From: Veillonella agrestimuris
GTDB lineage: Bacteria > Bacillota > Negativicutes > Veillonellales > Veillonellaceae
Reading direction: 5' to 3'
DNA: 64,000 bases
NCBI RefSeq assembly: GCF_943193065.1
Contig: NZ_CALPCS010000005.1
Location: 1-64,000, forward strand
The position numbers were made by a program, and so were the translations under genes. Numbering within the stretch: the stretch's first letter is position 1; each line of letters opens with the position of its first letter. Below the pieces are notes generated by a model that saw only the letters and a list, made by a program, of their open reading frames with translations, ran no database searches and was not told where the DNA came from. Positions 7,538 to 16,376 of this stretch are shown here, one piece after another.

Positions 7538-9403
7538 TTAGAAACTATGTGTTACACCAGCTACAAAGTGGCGTTTCGGCATTGCGTAAGCACCGCGTAC
7601 AAGGTTAGTAGCTGCACTAGATTCGTAATGTTCGTTCGTTAAATTATACCCCTTAATGTAGAATTTCGTATCTGGACGCCATTGATAATTGATATTCATA
7701 TCCCACAAGAAGTAGCTATTGCTTGTGTATAGATCGCTACGTCCCGTTACATAGGTCAAGTTATTCGTAATATCCCATTTATTTTTATTGTATGTAAGGC
7801 CAATGTTGTAGCCATTTGGACGAGTGTTACGAGCATCATTTTCCCCATTAATGCGGATTCGGCTGTAATCATAACCAGCGCGAACACGCCATGCATCGTT
7901 GATTTTATATGTCGCACCAAGACTCATGCCACGGCGTTTTTCTTCGTCTACATTGTAGTAACGAGTTACGCCGTTCCAACGCCAATTCAAGGCATTTTTC
8001 AATTTAGAATCGTACACGCTAGCAGATACGCTCAATTTATCATTGATTTTGCTATCTACGCCAACGGTAAATGTTCTAGATGTTTCTTGTTCTAGATCTG
8101 GGTTACCTTGCATATACGGCGTATTCGCATAACGCATTTTCAATGTTGGGTTATTAACGGCAGTCCCCCACGATGCGTACACATGGGTATCTTCACCGAG
8201 GCGTTTATTGACACCTACATGACTTGTCCAATCACCGCCGTAATCGCTGTGATGTTCATAACGACCACCAAGGTTCAAGGACCAACCATCACCTAATGTC
8301 CAACGATCCTCAGCAAAAATAGATTTTGTAATGGCTTTCGCATCCATTGTAGAACCATCGTTATTTTCCCACAAATGTTGTTCTTCCCATGCAATGCCAC
8401 CAACGATATCATGATTTTTCACAGTCCAGTTTTTCTGCCCTTCAAAGGTATAGCTGCGCAAATCGTGTTCATATGGTGTACCTGCAAATGGAGAATCTGT
8501 TCTATCACCGTTACGCGTAAAGCGAAGGAATGTACCTTCTCCTTTTTCTTTTTGGTTAAATGTATATGTGACACCAATATTAGTGATAGTAGAGTCAAAT
8601 TTAGACCCTTGACCATAAGCGATACCTTGTGTTGGATTTGTCAAATAAATACCATAACCATCTTTTGCATGAGAACGGCCGAAATCAAATGTAGCACGGT
8701 CTTTACCAAAGAAACGGTCATAACGGAAGGTCATATCTTCACGGTCTTTGTAGCTATCAGGGAATTCATGACTATTGCCATTACTATCGCGGTAGTCGTA
8801 ATTATCTCGTTTCTCTCTTGAATAAGTTACCATGTAACGATTCAATTCATCCCCACCAGAATGAGTGATAGCACCACGGCGTTGATTCCATGTACCGTAT
8901 TCAGCAGTCAATGTCGTTCTTGTTTCCGGCGTTGGCTCTTTTGTAATGATATTGATAACACCGGCTACCGCTTTTTGACCATATAAAGCAGAGTTAGGAC
9001 CACGCACGATTTCGATATGATCCACATTGTCCATCGGTACTTGGTTAATATCTACTGCATTATCATTGCCAGATACAGTAAGATGATCAAAGTTCACCCG
9101 ACGACCATTGACGAGTACAAGTACACGGGTATCGCCATTGAGTACTGGGTACGCTGCAGAACCGTGATCTACTACGTCTACATTGGCCGCTTGTAACGCT
9201 TGAGACACATTGCTATAATTGCCTTTTTCAATATTTTCATTATTGATAACTGTTACATTAGCTGCTACGTCTTTTACTTCTGTTTTTACGCGCGTACCAG
9301 TAATAATCATATCATCTAATTGATATTCTGCTGCCTGTACTGTTGGCACAATAGCTACTGTTAACGCACTAAGAACGATGGCTTTTAATAATTTCTGATT
9401 CAT
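7538..9403 (-). CDS. TonB-dependent outer-membrane receptor (CirA/BtuB/heme-receptor type)
   Basis: Outer-membrane gated beta-barrel importer of 621 aa. Signal peptide MNQKLLKAIV..VQA, then mature AEYQLDDMIITGTRV acting as the TonB box; plug domain (about 35-145) with VLVLVNGRRV and IEIVRGPNSALYG; 22-strand barrel ending in the typical aromatic HSF terminus. The size fits cobalamin, heme or small siderophore receptors better than FhuA types. A GNPDLEQETS segment resembles the conserved barrel loop of heme and BtuB-like receptors, but the substrate cannot be fixed. The start is set at 9403 because GAGGAG precedes it. It follows the ABC importer genes in the same direction, so the receptor and importer probably share a substrate. 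A hairpin-rich 140-nt gap separates them. Confidence 0.88.
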   Translation of the reverse strand: MNQKLLKAIVLSALTVAIVPTVQAAEYQLDDMIITGTRVKTEVKDVAANVTVINNENIEKGNYSNVSQALQAANVDVVDHGSAAYPVLNGDTRVLVLVNGRRVNFDHLTVSGNDNAVDINQVPMDNVDHIEIVRGPNSALYGQKAVAGVINIITKEPTPETRTTLTAEYGTWNQRRGAITHSGGDELNRYMVTYSREKRDNYDYRDSNGNSHEFPDSYKDREDMTFRYDRFFGKDRATFDFGRSHAKDGYGIYLTNPTQGIAYGQGSKFDSTITNIGVTYTFNQKEKGEGTFLRFTRNGDRTDSPFAGTPYEHDLRSYTFEGQKNWTVKNHDIVGGIAWEEQHLWENNDGSTMDAKAITKSIFAEDRWTLGDGWSLNLGGRYEHHSDYGGDWTSHVGVNKRLGEDTHVYASWGTAVNNPTLKMRYANTPYMQGNPDLEQETSRTFTVGVDSKINDKLSVSASVYDSKLKNALNWRWNGVTRYYNVDEEKRRGMSLGATYKINDAWRVRAGYDYSRIRINGENDARNTRPNGYNIGLTYNKNKWDITNNLTYVTGRSDLYTSNSYFLWDMNINYQWRPDTKFYIKGYNLTNEHYESSAATNLVRGAYAMPKRHFVAGVTHSF

Positions 9404-9458
9404 ATAATCTCCTCGGCCCATCACACTTGGGCTACACACATATTATTAATAAATACTT

Positions 9459-9506
9459 CACATATAGCTCTTCTATATGTGGCCAACTGTAAAAGACTTC
9501 TTTTAC
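9459..9506. promoter_or_regulatory. Two inverted repeats between receptor and importer genes
   Basis: CACATATAG/CTATATGTG (9459-9467 with 9473-9481) and GTAAAAGA/TCTTTTAC (9489-9496 with 9499-9506) are both perfect. They lie between the SBP stop and the receptor start. They may be a terminator, an operator or an mRNA-stability element. No clear U-run follows on the minus strand. Confidence 0.4.
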
Positions 9507-9544
9507 TCATATATAATCGGGTGTAAACTTATACAAACTATAGG

Positions 9545-10639
9545 CTAATAGCACGAATTCCTATTTAGCCCTGCACTAATCATTTCCAGTACATCTACAA
9601 CACGGCCATTGCCATTATTAATAGCTCCGAACGGAACAGGAATAACTCGTCCCGCCTCGATGGCGCGCATATGTCGAATATTAGGATCTGCTTTCACGAG
9701 ATTCATGCCCTCTTCTGTGAAAGTTTCCATATTGCCGCTATAGTCAGTCATGACGAGAACGATATAATCAGGGTCGACCCCTAAAATACGTTCCGGGCCT
9801 ATAAAAGACATGCCTTGCGGCACAAGAGGCTGTCCACCAGCGGTACGAACAATATCATAAACAATATAGTTTTCACCGTACACGGTATACATACTATTAC
9901 CATACAGCTGTAATACCATAACTGTCGGCGTTGTACCTCGGACTACCGCATCCTGACGAACGGCTGCAATACGATCCGCCAGACTTTCTTTATACCGAGC
10001 CGCTTCTTCTGGAACGCCAAATATGGCACCTACATTGTCGATGAAAGGAAATACTGTGCCTTCCATAGTAGGCGAACCTTTCCGCACCGTAGCAGGTACA
10101 ATATAAGTAGCAATGTCACGCTTATGCCAATATCTCACATCCCCCAACGCATTAGGCAAAAAGTGATGATTCCAAGCCATTACTAAATCTGGCTTCTCTT
10201 GCAACACTTCTTCTTTGGTAGGTACGAAAGGCGCTTCTAGTTTTGGCAATGCATCATAAGCACCAGCTAATTCTGGCGGCTCTACACCGTACGGCTTCAT
10301 GGTTGCTACAATGCGATCTTGCAAGCCTAAAGCAATAAGCAGCTCTGTAGCCCCTGGATACGTTATAAGCACCCGTCTAGGCGGCACTTCGTAAGAAACC
10401 ATAGTACGATGGCCTTCGCCAGTATAATTCTCCAATTGGATAATATTCTCGCCACTACGAGTGGTATCGCTAACAATACCAGTGCCATTGGTAATGCCAA
10501 ACCACAGAATCCCTATTGTTACTACGAAGAACAAAAGCCCTTGTACGATGCGCGACACTTTATTCATGATAGTCACCGTCTTCACACTAGACGTTTCACT
10601 CATAGACGATGTTCCGTTCGTTGTAGAAGGTTTATTCAT
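9545..10639 (-). CDS. ABC substrate-binding protein, FecB/BtuF type (iron complex, heme or cobalamin)
   Basis: Periplasmic binding protein of 364 aa. A hydrophobic helix (about residues 31-50, LLFFVVTIGILWFG) lies after a long Ser/Thr-rich lead; ATG at residue 25 of the longer reading (MNKVSRIV) would give a more normal signal anchor. No lipobox Cys is seen, so it may be membrane-tethered. Two-lobed periplasmic-binding fold: PPRRVLITYPGATELLIALG opens the first lobe, with KPDLVMAW and DPDYIVLVM strands later. The ATG at 10639 overlaps the ATPase stop by 8 nt (ATGAATAA), so translation is coupled. It is the third gene of permease-ATPase-SBP. Confidence 0.82.
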   Translation of the reverse strand: MNKPSTTNGTSSMSETSSVKTVTIMNKVSRIVQGLLFFVVTIGILWFGITNGTGIVSDTTRSGENIIQLENYTGEGHRTMVSYEVPPRRVLITYPGATELLIALGLQDRIVATMKPYGVEPPELAGAYDALPKLEAPFVPTKEEVLQEKPDLVMAWNHHFLPNALGDVRYWHKRDIATYIVPATVRKGSPTMEGTVFPFIDNVGAIFGVPEEAARYKESLADRIAAVRQDAVVRGTTPTVMVLQLYGNSMYTVYGENYIVYDIVRTAGGQPLVPQGMSFIGPERILGVDPDYIVLVMTDYSGNMETFTEEGMNLVKADPNIRHMRAIEAGRVIPVPFGAINNGNGRVVDVLEMISAGLNRNSCY

Positions 10640-11411
10640 GATGAATGCCCTCCACAATGTACCGAGCGTACGGGATATGGTATTCATCATAAGCAACAAC
10701 GGCCTTTACACCGTATACATCATTCAACGTCGATTCTGTAATAACCTCTCGGGGCGTTCCCATACGCTGAATCATACCGTCTTTTAAGACGCAAATGCGG
10801 TCGCAGAACTGAGCCGCTAAGTTCAATTCATGCAATGCCGCCACTACGCCGATACCAAGGGATTTTACAATTTTTAATAATTCCAGTTGATACGTAATGT
10901 CCAGATGGTTCGTCGGTTCATCTAAAATAAGGTATTCAGGCTCCTGCACTAAGGCCCTAGCCAGCATAACACGCTGCTGTTCACCGCCAGACAAGGTACT
11001 GAAAGACCGGTTTTTCGCCTCCCACATACCTACCTTTTTGAGAGAGCTTTCAGCCAAGGCATAATCATAGTCATTGTCATCGTCAAAGCTCTGCTTATAA
11101 GGGGTTCGTCCCATGAGTGCAATTTGCATAACCGTAAAATCAAAATCGAGTCTCGTAAACTGCCCCATGACGGCAATTTTCTGAGCACTATCCCGGAGAG
11201 GCACGTCGCGAAGCGGTACATCATCAATATAGATTTGACCTTGTTGAATAGGGTTAACCCGATATATATGCTTTAACAGCGTCGATTTACCGCTCCCGTT
11301 CGGTCCGATGAGGCCTACAAATTCTTGGCCTCCTAAGGTGAGAGAAATGTCTTTCAAAATCTCTCGCCCCTCTACGGTGTATTGTAATTGTTCTATACGT
11401 ATATCTCTCAT
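10632..11411 (-). CDS. ABC transporter ATPase, FecE/BtuD type
   Basis: Energises import of an iron complex, heme or cobalamin through the adjacent FecCD permease. 259 aa: Walker A GPNGSGKST (about 38-46), Q-loop in GQFTRLDF, signature LSGGEQQR, Walker B YLILDEP, H-loop ALHELN. All catalytic motifs are present. The start codon lies one nucleotide after the permease stop, and GGAGG is inside the permease end, which fixes the start at 11411. Confidence 0.9.
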   Translation of the reverse strand: MRDIRIEQLQYTVEGREILKDISLTLGGQEFVGLIGPNGSGKSTLLKHIYRVNPIQQGQIYIDDVPLRDVPLRDSAQKIAVMGQFTRLDFDFTVMQIALMGRTPYKQSFDDDNDYDYALAESSLKKVGMWEAKNRSFSTLSGGEQQRVMLARALVQEPEYLILDEPTNHLDITYQLELLKIVKSLGIGVVAALHELNLAAQFCDRICVLKDGMIQRMGTPREVITESTLNDVYGVKAVVAYDEYHIPYARYIVEGIHHE

Positions 11412-11412
11412 A

Positions 11413-12471
11413 TTAACCTCCAAAATTCGTAGAATTACCAAATAGCAATTTCATAAATAATGGAGCCCCCATAAGAGCCGTAATGATACCAATCGGTAAA
11501 TCACCAGAAACAAGAACGACGCGGCTCACTAAATCGGCCCATACAAGGAAAATGGCGCCAAAGAGAACGACCATCGGCAATAAATGACGATGTGAAGCCC
11601 CTACGAAGGATCGCATCATATGAGGTATAACAAGGCCTACGAAGCCGATAATTCCGCATTGCGACACGAGCACACCAATGAGGAACGCAATACATCCCAT
11701 ATAGATTCGACGCTTCTGTGTGGCATTAATGCCTAGAGTAATGGCTGCTTCTTCACCTAATAAGAGAGCATCTAAGGTACGAATTTGGCTCATAAAATAA
11801 GCTATAATAGCTGCTACAGCTGCCATAGGCAAGACAAGGCCATCCCATTTCGCATCTGCTAAGGAGCCCATAGTCCAGAATACGGCAGACTGGATGCCTT
11901 CCGCATCTCCAGCTAAATAAATAATGAGATTCGACAAAGCCGTACAAAAAGCACTCACAATGGCACCTGCCAAGATGAGCCGCACCGTAGACATCCGTTT
12001 ACGAATGCCAGCCAATAAGAGCACCCCCACAGTAGCTACAACAGCACCCATGAAAGCGCCTACAGGAACTCCTATGGAGATACCGTGGACGGCCACCATT
12101 CCGCCAAATAGTATAGTTGCAACGGCCCCTACAGACGCACCAGAGGCAATGCCCAATACAAAAGGCTCCGCCAATGGATTTTGTACGGAAGCTTGCATCA
12201 CTACCCCCGACAAGGCCAAACCAGCCCCTACAATAGCAGCTAATAGAACTCGAGGAATGCGAATATCCCAAACTATGTCCGTCAGAGCTGACGATACACT
12301 AGGCGCCTGTCCCAGTACTTTCGCGGCAATGATATGCCACACATCACTTGGCGCAATGGATACAGCCCCTAATGACACCGCTACTATAACAGAGATTACA
12401 AGAAAAACGAGCAACGCCCACTGCGCAACAATCGATTTAGTTTGTTGAATCGACCTCACCGCCCCTTTCAA
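11413..12471 (-). CDS. FecCD-family ABC permease
   Basis: Inner-membrane permease of up to 352 aa with about ten hydrophobic segments. It carries conserved FecCD/BtuC features: RIPRVLLAAIVGAGLALSG near residue 75, PLAEPFVLGIASGAS, and the C-terminal GFVGLVIPHMMR coupling region. First gene of the importer. The start is uncertain: the longest frame uses TTG at 12471, while GTG at 12459 sits just after AAAGGGG. The true start may be either. Confidence 0.87.
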   Translation of the reverse strand: MKGAVRSIQQTKSIVAQWALLVFLVISVIVAVSLGAVSIAPSDVWHIIAAKVLGQAPSVSSALTDIVWDIRIPRVLLAAIVGAGLALSGVVMQASVQNPLAEPFVLGIASGASVGAVATILFGGMVAVHGISIGVPVGAFMGAVVATVGVLLLAGIRKRMSTVRLILAGAIVSAFCTALSNLIIYLAGDAEGIQSAVFWTMGSLADAKWDGLVLPMAAVAAIIAYFMSQIRTLDALLLGEEAAITLGINATQKRRIYMGCIAFLIGVLVSQCGIIGFVGLVIPHMMRSFVGASHRHLLPMVVLFGAIFLVWADLVSRVVLVSGDLPIGIITALMGAPLFMKLLFGNSTNFGG

Positions 12472-12554
12472 ACTATAGATTTAAAGAGATGAACAAATCT
12501 CAATAAACCATTCTATACACACCAATTATAACGAGAATTCAACTCAATAAAAAA

Positions 12555-12587
12555 GGACTTATGACTGTAAAATACATTCATAAGTCC
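12555..12587 (-). terminator. Terminator after the siderophore receptor gene
   Basis: Perfect 10-bp stem (GGACTTATGA with TCATAAGTCC, 13-nt loop). An A6 tract on the left reads as U6 on the minus strand. It could also be a leader hairpin of the importer operon if that promoter lies further right. Confidence 0.75.
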
Positions 12588-12632
12588 TCCATAGTTGAAA
12601 AATAATCTCATTAATTACATTTAATATTAATA

Positions 12633-12650
12633 GATATGATTATCATTGTC
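12633..12650. promoter_or_regulatory. Fur-like element between receptor and importer
   Basis: Contains the palindrome ATGATTATCAT (12636-12646) within a stretch resembling the GATAAT-hexamer Fur box. It lies after the receptor stop and 162-180 nt before the importer start, so which gene it serves is unclear. Confidence 0.35.
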
Positions 12651-12696
12651 AACTAAAATGTTTATATATTCAATTTATTAAATGCTACCTATAATC

Positions 12697-14850
12697 TTAG
12701 AAACGAGTTTCTAAAGAAATTACCGCTGTGCGGCCTTTGCCAACATAAATAGCTGGGTTGTTGCTCATAGCATTCCAGTAATCTTTGTTGAATACATTGT
12801 ATACGTCTGCACGTACTATCATCGGATGAGATCCAAACCCTTTGAATTCGTATTTAGCACCTAAGTCCCAAGTTACACGGCCACCTACTTTGTATGTATT
12901 CCATTGATCAATGTAAGCCGGACCTTGGTAGTTCACACGAGCATTAACGGATAAACCTTTAACAGATTTAATATCTTGTTCTACACGCGCTACTGCTTGC
13001 CAACGCGGTGTACCGATGACTTCATTACCTTCATAAGATGTAGGTGCTTTATGGTAGCGAGATAATAAGTACATAACGGAGCCCATTACACGAGTTCCTT
13101 CTTTTGGCTCACCAGCGATGGATACTTCTAAACCACGGTTACGAACGCGGCCACCATCAGTTAAATAATCCAAACCATTGCGAGTTTCTACTAAGGAGCC
13201 AGCTTGGTCTATTTGGAAAGCAGATACAGTAGTTAAGAATTTACCAGTATTAAATTTAGCCCCTACTTCAAATTGTTTCGTTTTATATGGTGATAACACC
13301 TCACCATCATTAGCGTAATTGCTATCTACCAAATCACCAGCAGATAAGCCCTGCATGTAGTTCGCATACACAGAGGTCGTATCATTTAATTTATGAATAA
13401 CACCAAAAGCTGGAGAGAAAGCGTTTTCTTTATAAGACTTACCGGTTTTATTCATCACTTGGCTAATATGTTGGTATCGACCACCAAGAATAAATGTCCA
13501 TTTATCGTCTTTCGTAGAAATAACGTCAGTCAAAGCAAAGCCAGTCAATAAATTAGAATCGTTTAATTCTGCTCCCCAACCATAAGAATGATCATAACTA
13601 GATACTGTGCTAGGTGTTAAGCTACTCATCACTGTCCAAGCACCGGTCTCATTTGTCATATACCGCTTCCACGCCAAACGTGTAGCCACGCCTGTCACTT
13701 CATGTTTTACGGAGCCAGTATTGAATTGACCTTTCAAGCCAACTTCAGCTGAAAGGGCTTTATTAATATGATTATTATTATGCAAACGATATTGCGTATT
13801 GCCATTTGCTTGATAACGGAAATCGTTATACACATAATCCATTTTTGTATGACGCATACCGAGAGCTGCAAAAGCAGTCAAGTTTTTAGAAAAATCATAT
13901 TCATAACGAGACACGGCAAATTTTTCTGTCACATGACGGTACGTATCAGCTAAACCATACTTTTCATTATGATTCGCTGTTGGCAAACCAAAGCGATTGA
14001 TGTAATTATTTTGAATCCGTGTATTTGTAATTCCTGCAAACTGTACACGATATTGCGGATTATCAATATTGCTATACACATAACCAGCATCTACATAGAG
14101 ACGAGAATTGCTCCCTTGACGATCTATACCAAGGAATGCTGAGTTTGTTTGAATTTTTTCATCGTTAAATGATGTAGACCCATTTGTATGGTATCCAGTA
14201 AAGTGAACGCCCCATTTATTGTCTGCCGTACGAGCAGCTACATCAAGTTGTTGCCCAAATTGATGTCCATCACCGTAGGACAATTTAATAGAGTTTTGGT
14301 TTTCTCCAGATTTTGCCCGCTTTGGTACATAGTTAATATTCCCGCCTACTGTACCATTTGGAGACATGCCATATAACAAGGCACTAGCACCTTTTAATAC
14401 TTCCACACGGTCAATACCTTCTACGCCGGTATAAAAACGCGGCGCAATGCCGTGAAGACCGTTAAAGGATACGTCTTGTTGTTGCGCACGGAAACCACGG
14501 ATAGCCCACGCCTGAGATGCACCAGATAATGTTTGATTATTAGTGGACGCATCCATAGCTATGACGTCTGTGATATTACTAGCTTGAATATCTGTAATAG
14601 TCTTATCTGTGAAAGTCGTCATATTAAATGGTGTAGTCATTGTATCGCGATTACCTAGTACACCATAATCAGCAGTACGAGCTACTTGACCTCCCGCCAC
14701 TTCATTATTTTCTGTAATGGGCGCTTCATGGACACGCACACCAGTAATGACCATATCATCTAACTGGTACTCTGCAGCGTAGCCAGTGAGTGGCATCGAT
14801 ACTAATAAAGCGGCACATAGCCAATTGCGGTATTGTTGCTGTTTTTTCAT
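12697..14850 (-). CDS. TonB-dependent siderophore receptor (FhuA/FoxA type)
   Basis: Outer-membrane ferric-siderophore importer of 717 aa. Signal peptide MKKQQQYRNW..GYAA; TonB box AEYQLDDMVITGVRV, nearly identical to that of the receptor at 7538; plug with TTFTDKTITDIQASNI, WAIRGFRAQQ and VLKGASALLYGMSPNGTVGG, which is the pattern of siderophore receptors; barrel ending in SLETRF. ATG at 14850 follows AAGGAG; the longer frame to 14958 adds an unlikely lead. A Fur-like stretch lies at 14971-14990. The esterase-like gene lies 330 nt upstream in the same orientation, suggesting a linked siderophore-use function. Confidence 0.9.
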   Translation of the reverse strand: MKKQQQYRNWLCAALLVSMPLTGYAAEYQLDDMVITGVRVHEAPITENNEVAGGQVARTADYGVLGNRDTMTTPFNMTTFTDKTITDIQASNITDVIAMDASTNNQTLSGASQAWAIRGFRAQQQDVSFNGLHGIAPRFYTGVEGIDRVEVLKGASALLYGMSPNGTVGGNINYVPKRAKSGENQNSIKLSYGDGHQFGQQLDVAARTADNKWGVHFTGYHTNGSTSFNDEKIQTNSAFLGIDRQGSNSRLYVDAGYVYSNIDNPQYRVQFAGITNTRIQNNYINRFGLPTANHNEKYGLADTYRHVTEKFAVSRYEYDFSKNLTAFAALGMRHTKMDYVYNDFRYQANGNTQYRLHNNNHINKALSAEVGLKGQFNTGSVKHEVTGVATRLAWKRYMTNETGAWTVMSSLTPSTVSSYDHSYGWGAELNDSNLLTGFALTDVISTKDDKWTFILGGRYQHISQVMNKTGKSYKENAFSPAFGVIHKLNDTTSVYANYMQGLSAGDLVDSNYANDGEVLSPYKTKQFEVGAKFNTGKFLTTVSAFQIDQAGSLVETRNGLDYLTDGGRVRNRGLEVSIAGEPKEGTRVMGSVMYLLSRYHKAPTSYEGNEVIGTPRWQAVARVEQDIKSVKGLSVNARVNYQGPAYIDQWNTYKVGGRVTWDLGAKYEFKGFGSHPMIVRADVYNVFNKDYWNAMSNNPAIYVGKGRTAVISLETRF

Positions 14851-14970
14851 ACCCAATCTCCTTATCTGAGAAACACACCAAATATAACAAACTATAAGGA
14901 AAAAGAGTATACAAGAATACATTAATGAGAACAATTTCCTATAGTGATTATTATTCATTTTACCAAAATA

Positions 14971-14990
14971 GAAATAAATATCAATATCAT
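14971..14990. promoter_or_regulatory. Fur-like hexamer array upstream of siderophore receptor
   Basis: On the minus strand this reads ATGATATTGATATTTATTTC, with two GATATT hexamers in tandem as in GATAAT-array Fur sites. It is 121-140 nt upstream of the receptor start. Confidence 0.4.
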
Positions 14991-15098
14991 TTTAGGAATA
15001 GACTATATTTTCATCACATAATAGCCGATCCATCATTTATATTTATAAGTTAACTTCCCATTCTTTATTAGTTCGACACCTAATAAATATAATATTAG

Positions 15099-15127
15099 TT
15101 ATCTGACTAATATTAATTATCTGACTA
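15099..15127. repeat. Direct repeat TTATCTGACTA x2
   Basis: Two identical 11-mers at 15099-15109 and 15117-15127, 18 bp apart. They sit in the 330-nt non-coding stretch between the esterase remnant and the siderophore receptor. They may be a regulator-binding pair. I see no gene in 14851-15182. Confidence 0.4.
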
Positions 15128-15182
15128 TAATTTAAATACTTATAATATATTTTTCTATACTCTAACACAACTAACTGCACAC

Positions 15183-15861
15183 TTACTCATTCAATATCCA
15201 ATGAACACAGTTCGCAATACGGAAAACTTCATCTTTAAAATGATTCCCAGGATTAAGTTCAAAAATCGCTTTCACACCAGATTGTGTAAGATGATTGTAA
15301 ATCAATTCTGTCGCCTCTTGAACTCGGCTCATATAAGGATTTCTTGTTTTCTGTTCTTTATCTCCTAAGGAAAGGTATACTCGTTCTACTGTAGCGGGGA
15401 GCGAATGACCTCTCACATAATCTACGAACTTCGGATACCACAAAGCCCCTGACACCGATGCAATACTAGAGAATACATTGCTATGATAGGCCATATAAAG
15501 AGCTCCTAATCCTGCTAATGAATAACCTACTAAGTGGCACTTACCTTCGGCTATGCCTATTTCCCGAAGGGCTTGCGGTACAATTTTTTCGACTAAGATT
15601 CTTAAAAAAATCGGCAGCTTTACCGGCAAAAACATCGTCATTACGCAACAATGCAGATTCCGGCCAAGGCGACAAATCATTCTCCCAATCAAAACCAGTA
15701 ATCGTCACATAATGAAAGGGCTTACCTTCTAATTCATGATAAGCCTGTAACACTTGATCACTATGATTTTGAAATGCTAATTCAAAAACTACGTGTTGAG
15801 TATTACTATCACTCATTGTAATCTGTACTTCATATGTATCAACTATAAAACGGTGATTCAT
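15183..15861 (-). pseudogene. Siderophore-esterase-like alpha/beta hydrolase, frameshifted
   Basis: Two overlapping frames together make one hydrolase of about 225 aa. The N-terminal part (15861 leftwards, MNHRFIVDTYEV..) runs to AADFFKN. The C-terminal part carries the nucleophile elbow GYSLAG, LSLGDKEQKTRNPYM and a late NPGNH that supplies the catalytic His. The frames meet at a T7 run on the coding strand (A7 at 15604-15610). Removing one T would give AADFLRILVEKIVPQALREI and a single open frame. Such proteins (IroE/Fes-like, putative esterase family) cleave ferric siderophores after import. The place beside a siderophore receptor supports that. It may be a dead gene, a phase-variable homopolymer switch, or a sequencing error. 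Confidence 0.72.
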
Positions 15862-16013
15862 AATTACCTCCTAAAATAGCAATCTTTTTCTTTGTATTAT
15901 TTTGTATTATAACAAATAGTATCTGCGATAATATAAAAGAATATATATACCTATCTCAAAACACTTAATACCAACTAATTATAAACAATCTTTTTAAATT
16001 GAAAGCAATAAAT

Positions 16014-16028
16014 TGAAAATAATTTTCA
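16014..16028. promoter_or_regulatory. Perfect 7-1-7 Fur-like palindrome
   Basis: TGAAAATAATTTTCA is a perfect inverted repeat around a central base and the best Fur/PerR-like site in the window. It lies between the esterase gene (start 15861, leftward) and the promoter at 16037-16065 (rightward), so it could serve either. Confidence 0.5.
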
Positions 16029-16036
16029 TTTTATTA

Positions 16037-16065
16037 TTGATATTCTTTCTCAACTATGTTATACT
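16037..16065 (+). promoter_or_regulatory. Sigma-70-type promoter of the 31-codon ORF
   Basis: TTGATA (16037-16042), a 17-nt spacer, then TATACT (16060-16065). The predicted start of transcription is near 16072, just before an 11-bp perfect hairpin (16074-16084 with 16101-16111). Confidence 0.6.
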
Positions 16066-16180
16066 TAATTCAAGAAATGAACGAACATACCAAATACCTA
16101 TCGTTCATTTCCATAAACACACTTATAACTTAACTGACACTACATAATGAAACATACTTTTTAATTATAGGAGGTTCATC

Positions 16181-16276
16181 ATGAGACGTAGGAAACGCAT
16201 CCAAATGAAGGTCATGATGGCACTAGGCGTTATCGCCCTCATCGGACCAAGTCATTTCCAAACACTTATTCCTTAA
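16181..16276 (+). CDS. 31-aa cationic/hydrophobic peptide, putative
   Basis: ATG preceded by AGGAGG at 7 nt. The peptide starts MRRRKRIQMK (strongly basic), then a hydrophobic stretch VMMALGVIALIG, and ends PSHFQTLIP. It resembles a tiny membrane peptide or an uncleaved signal-like sequence. No homologue is recognised. Support is a near-consensus promoter, a 5' hairpin, a strong Shine-Dalgarno and a long terminator at 16377-16418. The Fur-like palindrome just upstream suggests iron control (inference). It could also be a short leader or a regulatory RNA that happens to contain an ORF. Confidence 0.5.
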   Translation: MRRRKRIQMKVMMALGVIALIGPSHFQTLIP

Positions 16277-16376
16277 TAAGTGCTATATCGAAACTTTGTA
16301 CTCCAAAAGATACTTAACATTTACAAACTTATAAACTCTCTAAACACTTATAAAAAAGAAAACTTACCTTCTTAAA

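Noticed and set aside
8375-8821. 148-aa plus-strand ORF opposite the receptor gene
   Set aside because: Lies wholly inside an intact TonB-dependent receptor; no promoter or Shine-Dalgarno.
11924-12448. 174-aa plus-strand ORF opposite the FecCD permease
   Set aside because: Antisense of a hydrophobic transporter gene; Thr/Ala/Pro composition is typical of such shadows.
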